Below are positions 59,850 through 64,000 of a DNA stretch of 64,000 nt, in pieces (position 1 is the stretch's first letter; each line of letters opens with the position of its first letter). A program made the position numbers and the translations under genes. This stretch comes from Diplocarpon mali (taxonomy: Eukaryota; Ascomycota; Leotiomycetes; Helotiales; Drepanopezizaceae): contig JAENRP010000013.1 in the NCBI GenBank assembly GCA_024741835.1, forward strand, positions 186,001-250,000, read 5' to 3'. The notes under the pieces are model-generated. The model worked only from the letters and a program-made list of their open reading frames with translations. It was not told the DNA's origin and made no database searches.

Positions 59850-62800
59850 GTTAGTTGCTCATCTCGCAGACTTCGCAGAAGTACTATGGAAAAGCAGTGC
59901 AGTATTGTCCCTGGTTGAAAAATGGCTTCCTGGACTGTTGTTTTCACCATATAGCTCTTTTACTTGAGAGAATTAATAACAGGAAAGATCAAGATGCTCC
60001 CAAACAGACTTTGATCTAGCAACAACTAGCTTCTCACTTTTTTCATATTGATATGGCTAATTTGTAAGAAAAAATTTTGATGATAGGAAGGCAGGGAAAA
60101 AACCTCCAAAAATGAAGCGCAGTATTCGTAGGTAGAAGCACCGCAAAGCCTCTATCTAGCACTGCGTCTGGAATACGATTAGTGTAGAATCGATCGTAAT
60201 AGTTTCCCTGGATTACGATACGTTCTCCGACTTTCGAGGAATATTCATGCTGATCTACTTCGTAAACCGAAGGTTTATGCTGATCTAAGTCGTCAAAAAA
60301 ACTCGTAATGACAGAAAGGAGTATTACTTGTCTGGATGTGGAAAGAAGAGAAGCTCCCGTTCGACACGTTTAGCTTTATCCCTGCAGTAAACAGTCGGAG
60401 GTAATAGCCGCATCGAGAATCCAGGTGTCGCTGGCGGGATGTTCCCGCATGAAAGTATATTTAACCTCGAAACCCACTTTCAGCCCCCCTGTATTGACTT
60501 TGACGCCCGGTTAACACGGCTTTCGGGTCAACGCTGATCTCCAAGGTCTGCAGACTTGCGACGAATCCCTGCACTATATCCCTGTTGTCATGGAATTCTC
60601 CGTTGATATGGCACTCTGCCAAGTGGCCCCCGAGGATCAGAGCCGCTATCCGCCGTGGCATTTCCCCCACAAATCACACGGACGTCCGTGACACGCGTCC
60701 TGCTTAATTTCAAGATACTTGTAGACGCACAAATCACCATGTGCAACGAGCTAGTCTCGAGCTTAGCACCAGCAAGATGCATGGCTGGCACGCCTGTATT
60801 TACACTGTGTCTGTTTACTTATCTACGACTCGGCTAGCCGAGTATTCGTATTTTCCGATTGTGAGTACTAAGTAGTCTTGTTTCAAAACCTCCAAAGGCC
60901 TGCCCCATGGGCCGACATCTTCGGTCTTTGTTTGATCGGCCTGCAAATGTGACCCTTGCTTCCTGGGGGCAGGTAGATTTTGATTGGTTAAGCTCCTTTT
61001 TATTAGTGCATACAAAAAATTATTCTAGTTATCAAATACATGTTTCATATGACGTTACCTCGTGTTTTAGGGGGCTTAATACGAGTTTGGGAATAATTAT
61101 CACGTGGCAGATACTTACAAGCTGTAATTATACTAAGCCTAATTGATCTCGAAGATAAAGAACCTGTTTTCGATTTCTGGGTCGCGAAGTTGATACTTTC
61201 TCAGCTATTTTCTACTTCGATACTCATAACTCAATAGCTACATGATACCTCGGTTTCGGAGTAAACTCTTTACTTGCTACGTCGTTGATTCTGGTTCACA
61301 CGAGTGTATTTGTAGGTTTCGTACCGGTATCGATATTCACGTGAAACGAAGTCGAGTAAAATGGTCAAAATGCATGTAGTGTAAAGTCTGTAGAGTGTGT
61401 CTTCTATACTAGGCCGAGATAACACCTTTATACCTCTGAATGACCCCCCCTCCTATATTCCTCCAAGCCTATTACGAGCGTTCCACCGGGGCCCTCGGAT
61501 TATAAGACCCTCCGAGGTCCCTCTGAGACCCCTCCGATTGCATATCATATGTCACTACAGGATGATCCTAGGAATGAGGGGAACGAGCGCTTCGACAGGA
61601 ATCTGCGTACCAATAGTATTTCTTTAGAAGATCTTGTAATTCAGGGACATTTAGCTCCTTTCGTGAACAAACAAGACAAATGTAGTAGGAGTTGTAACAA
61701 GATAATCACAATTGTAATCATTTCAGATTTACAATGGAGTGTTGAAAAATTTATAGCGATATACGCTGAATACTCTTTCCCCTATGAGGGTGGAACTTTT
61801 ATACCTTATTTCGTATTTCATATTACGTATTTAGTATTTACGATTTCGAATTTCAGCTTCATCGAATATGGATGCAATACATTTTGAAACCATTTAAGAA
61901 AAACCCGTTTGAAACGCTATCCTAGCCCTCCTTGTTATGAACATGCCTGCAGCTCTGCAGTTTGTTGGCTATTCATACTCGAGTGTAGCGAGTACAGTAG
62001 CAGAGAAGAGTTCGGGTACAATTGCAGAGACAAGGTTGAGTTCCAGTAGCGAGTTCGCCGTTTTGCCTTCAACCGACATGGCCAAGGCATAGCCAGATCC
62101 GCGTCCTCTCCCCTCGGATACCGCTAGTACCTTGCTCTCCATCCCTTCGCGAAAGCACTCATTAACATCCTAATAGGGACTAGCGGTTCCATTCTACACG
62201 GCCGTGACTGGTGCCAGCTCGACAGTCGCCGAGCTGACCCCCACGCCGGAGTTTCCACAAGGAATGGCAGTATTGGCAAGATCACCGAGGTTCCCGACTC
62301 AAATCCCGGACACGAAAGCTTGAATCCCGATTTTCACAGCACTGTTATTGCGCAGCTACGGGTGCAGCCGTTGCAAGCATGTTCCCTCTCCATGAACCCC
62401 CCGCCTACTCTAAATGTTGAATCGTGAGCCTTTGCCTCCGCGAAAGAAAGAAAGGAGATGGAAAGGGGATTTAAGCCGGGGTCTGCAAGATGTGATGAAA
62501 GTCGACAGAATGATGTTCAAACCCCGACCAGCGACCTTGTTACTCGTAGACCGTCTCCAGGTATGCTAACGCCGCCCCAGGGCCTGCCCGTCCCCACACC
62601 ACAGCCGCGGATTCCTCTCCGGCGGCGGTCTACAATTCTTGAACTTTGATATCTTCTTGAGCTGTTTTCGAGGCTCACCATACACGCCTACCATATTGAC
62701 CACGCATCCAAGCCTGAGCAGAGTGTGGGCAAAGCAGAGCACGGCAGGCTAGATCCTCTAAGCTGCAAGCGGGATTCCATTATGTAGACGCTAATTAGGG

Positions 62801-64000
62801 GAAGCAGAAAGATTTGAACAAGCTAAGGAGTTTGGATGAGGTCAAATCCAGTCTTGTCGGGGTTGCAGAGGTATCTTGACCTTGGGTTGTGGTGTAGGTT
62901 TTGGCCACCGGCCCTTCTGGCCAGCTGCCAGCAGATTGGGTGTATACTACATTACCTACAGTCAGTTTGAGATCAAGTCCTTTCATTCATTCTTGGGTTC
63001 AGTCAAGAAGCCTCAGAATACTTGATCACAGACTCACGGACGCACGAGTGACAAAATCCACTTGATGGTCAGGTCTGGGGGCGGGACTGTTTCAAGGGCG
63101 CCTGAAAGGCTGAATTGACTTTCATGCAGGTTTTTATTGCGCCTCAATTTAAATACTACAATAGTGTCAATTCCAGGGGATATTTACAAAGTGGGCTTGC
63201 TAGCTAAAGATTACCTTCATGTGGCGTTTACTCATTACACCTGCCACGAAGTAGCTTTCTTACGTGGGAAATGTCCGCGATACTCCTCTCCCCCACAACT
63301 AAGTTCCTGGTAGGTTTTCAGCTAAGAAAGCATTATTATTAGGGGATACGAGCCCGTCCGGCTTCTGCACTACTATCAATGATGTGGCTTGTGGCTTGTT
63401 TTTGGGCAGTCGCTAGCAGGACCGCCAATATTTCTCTTGTCTTTGATGTCCAGTTATAGCGAAATCTTTCTCGGCGCTGGACCAAACTTCTGATCAAGTC
63501 GCTAGACGCTACAGTTCTACTCAGTACAGAGTACTTCATGCTGTACACTACTCCTGATATTTTTTGGCTATGAGTACGGTGCATCCAGAAACCTAAAAAT
63601 CGCATTTGTTGACCAAATAGACTTGAAGATAGCAATTTAGAGAGCGAAAGCCAAATGCTAAATGGCTAGAATAACGTCCGATGCGTGATGCACTGTACTC
63701 AAAATAAAAAACGTGGGTACAATGCTTGGACTCCGAACCCATCAGTCGGCGATGTACATAGTAAAGCCGTGGCTAACCGAGCGTCCCGGAGCGTGTAGAT
63801 ACAAAAAGTCACTGGATCGGAGACGCCGACGAGTAAGCACGTGCGATTTCAGGGTAGCATACTATGAGAAGGTACGCATGAGATCGAATAAGAGGCCAAA
63901 GGGTTTGAACCTCCCTCGGCCGAGTGCATGCCTCATCTACCAAAGCGCGTCCGCTGCCTAGAATCATGGTCTGCTTTCAACCTCTTTAAGCTTGGCGTAT
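59850..64000. other. terminal region with decayed coding remnants
   Basis: No intact gene seen. Three stretches have protein-like composition. At 60461-60791 minus-strand frames overlap (IAALILGGHLAECH type). At 62083-62580 one plus frame reads FPQGMAVLARSPRFPTQIPD and KKERRWKGDLSRGL but is broken by about six stops. At 62795-63110 the minus strand may hold two short exons (DLTIKWILSLVRP, then LKLTVGNVVYTQSAGSWPEG) split by a GTGAGT-type intron. None matches a family I know. Around 61200-61900 the DNA is AT-rich with repeated TTTCGTATTTC-like words. Confidence 0.4.

Overview
The window looks like nuclear DNA of a filamentous ascomycete (Pezizomycotina; a leotiomycete is a plausible guess, not shown). 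Evidence: short introns of about 40-125 bp with GT..AG ends and CTAAC/CTAAT-type branch sites; a Zn2Cys6 regulator, a GPI-anchored GH72 glucan remodeller, a ChAPs exomer protein and Hir3; and AT-rich LTR retrotransposons whose damage is almost entirely C-to-T/G-to-A, as in repeat-induced point mutation (RIP). No rRNA, tRNA, CRISPR array or origin was recognised.

Layout. 1-7250 is gene-poor, and 7251-8939 holds a Zn2Cys6 transcription factor. After 4 kb of empty AT-rich DNA comes a divergent pair: a hotdog thioesterase (minus, 12953-13669) and a three-exon coiled-coil protein (plus, 14980-17501). A four-exon GH72 glucanosyltransferase lies at 21169-23219. The densest part is 25968-38184: HIR3 (minus), a cysteine-rich protein of unknown function (minus) directly upstream of it, a five-exon ChAPs/exomer gene (plus), and a thioredoxin with a C-terminal extension (plus). 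A subtilase pseudogene with four amber codons and no Asp/His block follows at 39950-41971 (minus), then a four-exon bZIP factor at 47038-47939 (minus). From 51154 to 59844 there is a nested transposon: a Ty1/copia element (52156-about 58294) with 195-bp LTRs inserted into a second LTR element with about 173-bp LTRs and a 5-bp target duplication. The last 4 kb contains only decayed or unassignable sequence.

The genes are mostly unrelated housekeeping and cell-wall functions: nucleosome assembly (HIR3), Golgi-to-surface cargo export (ChAPs), beta-1,3-glucan remodelling (GH72) and redox (thioredoxin). ChAPs and GH72 both bear on the cell surface, but nothing shows they are linked. I see no biosynthetic cluster, defence island or other multi-gene system. 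The least ordinary items are the nested element with its 24-bp repeat motif and antisense open frame, the all-amber subtilase relic, the HIR3 exon that is only a start codon, and the unassigned cysteine-rich protein. Exon models were built by hand from splice signals and reading-frame continuity, so boundaries are predictions.
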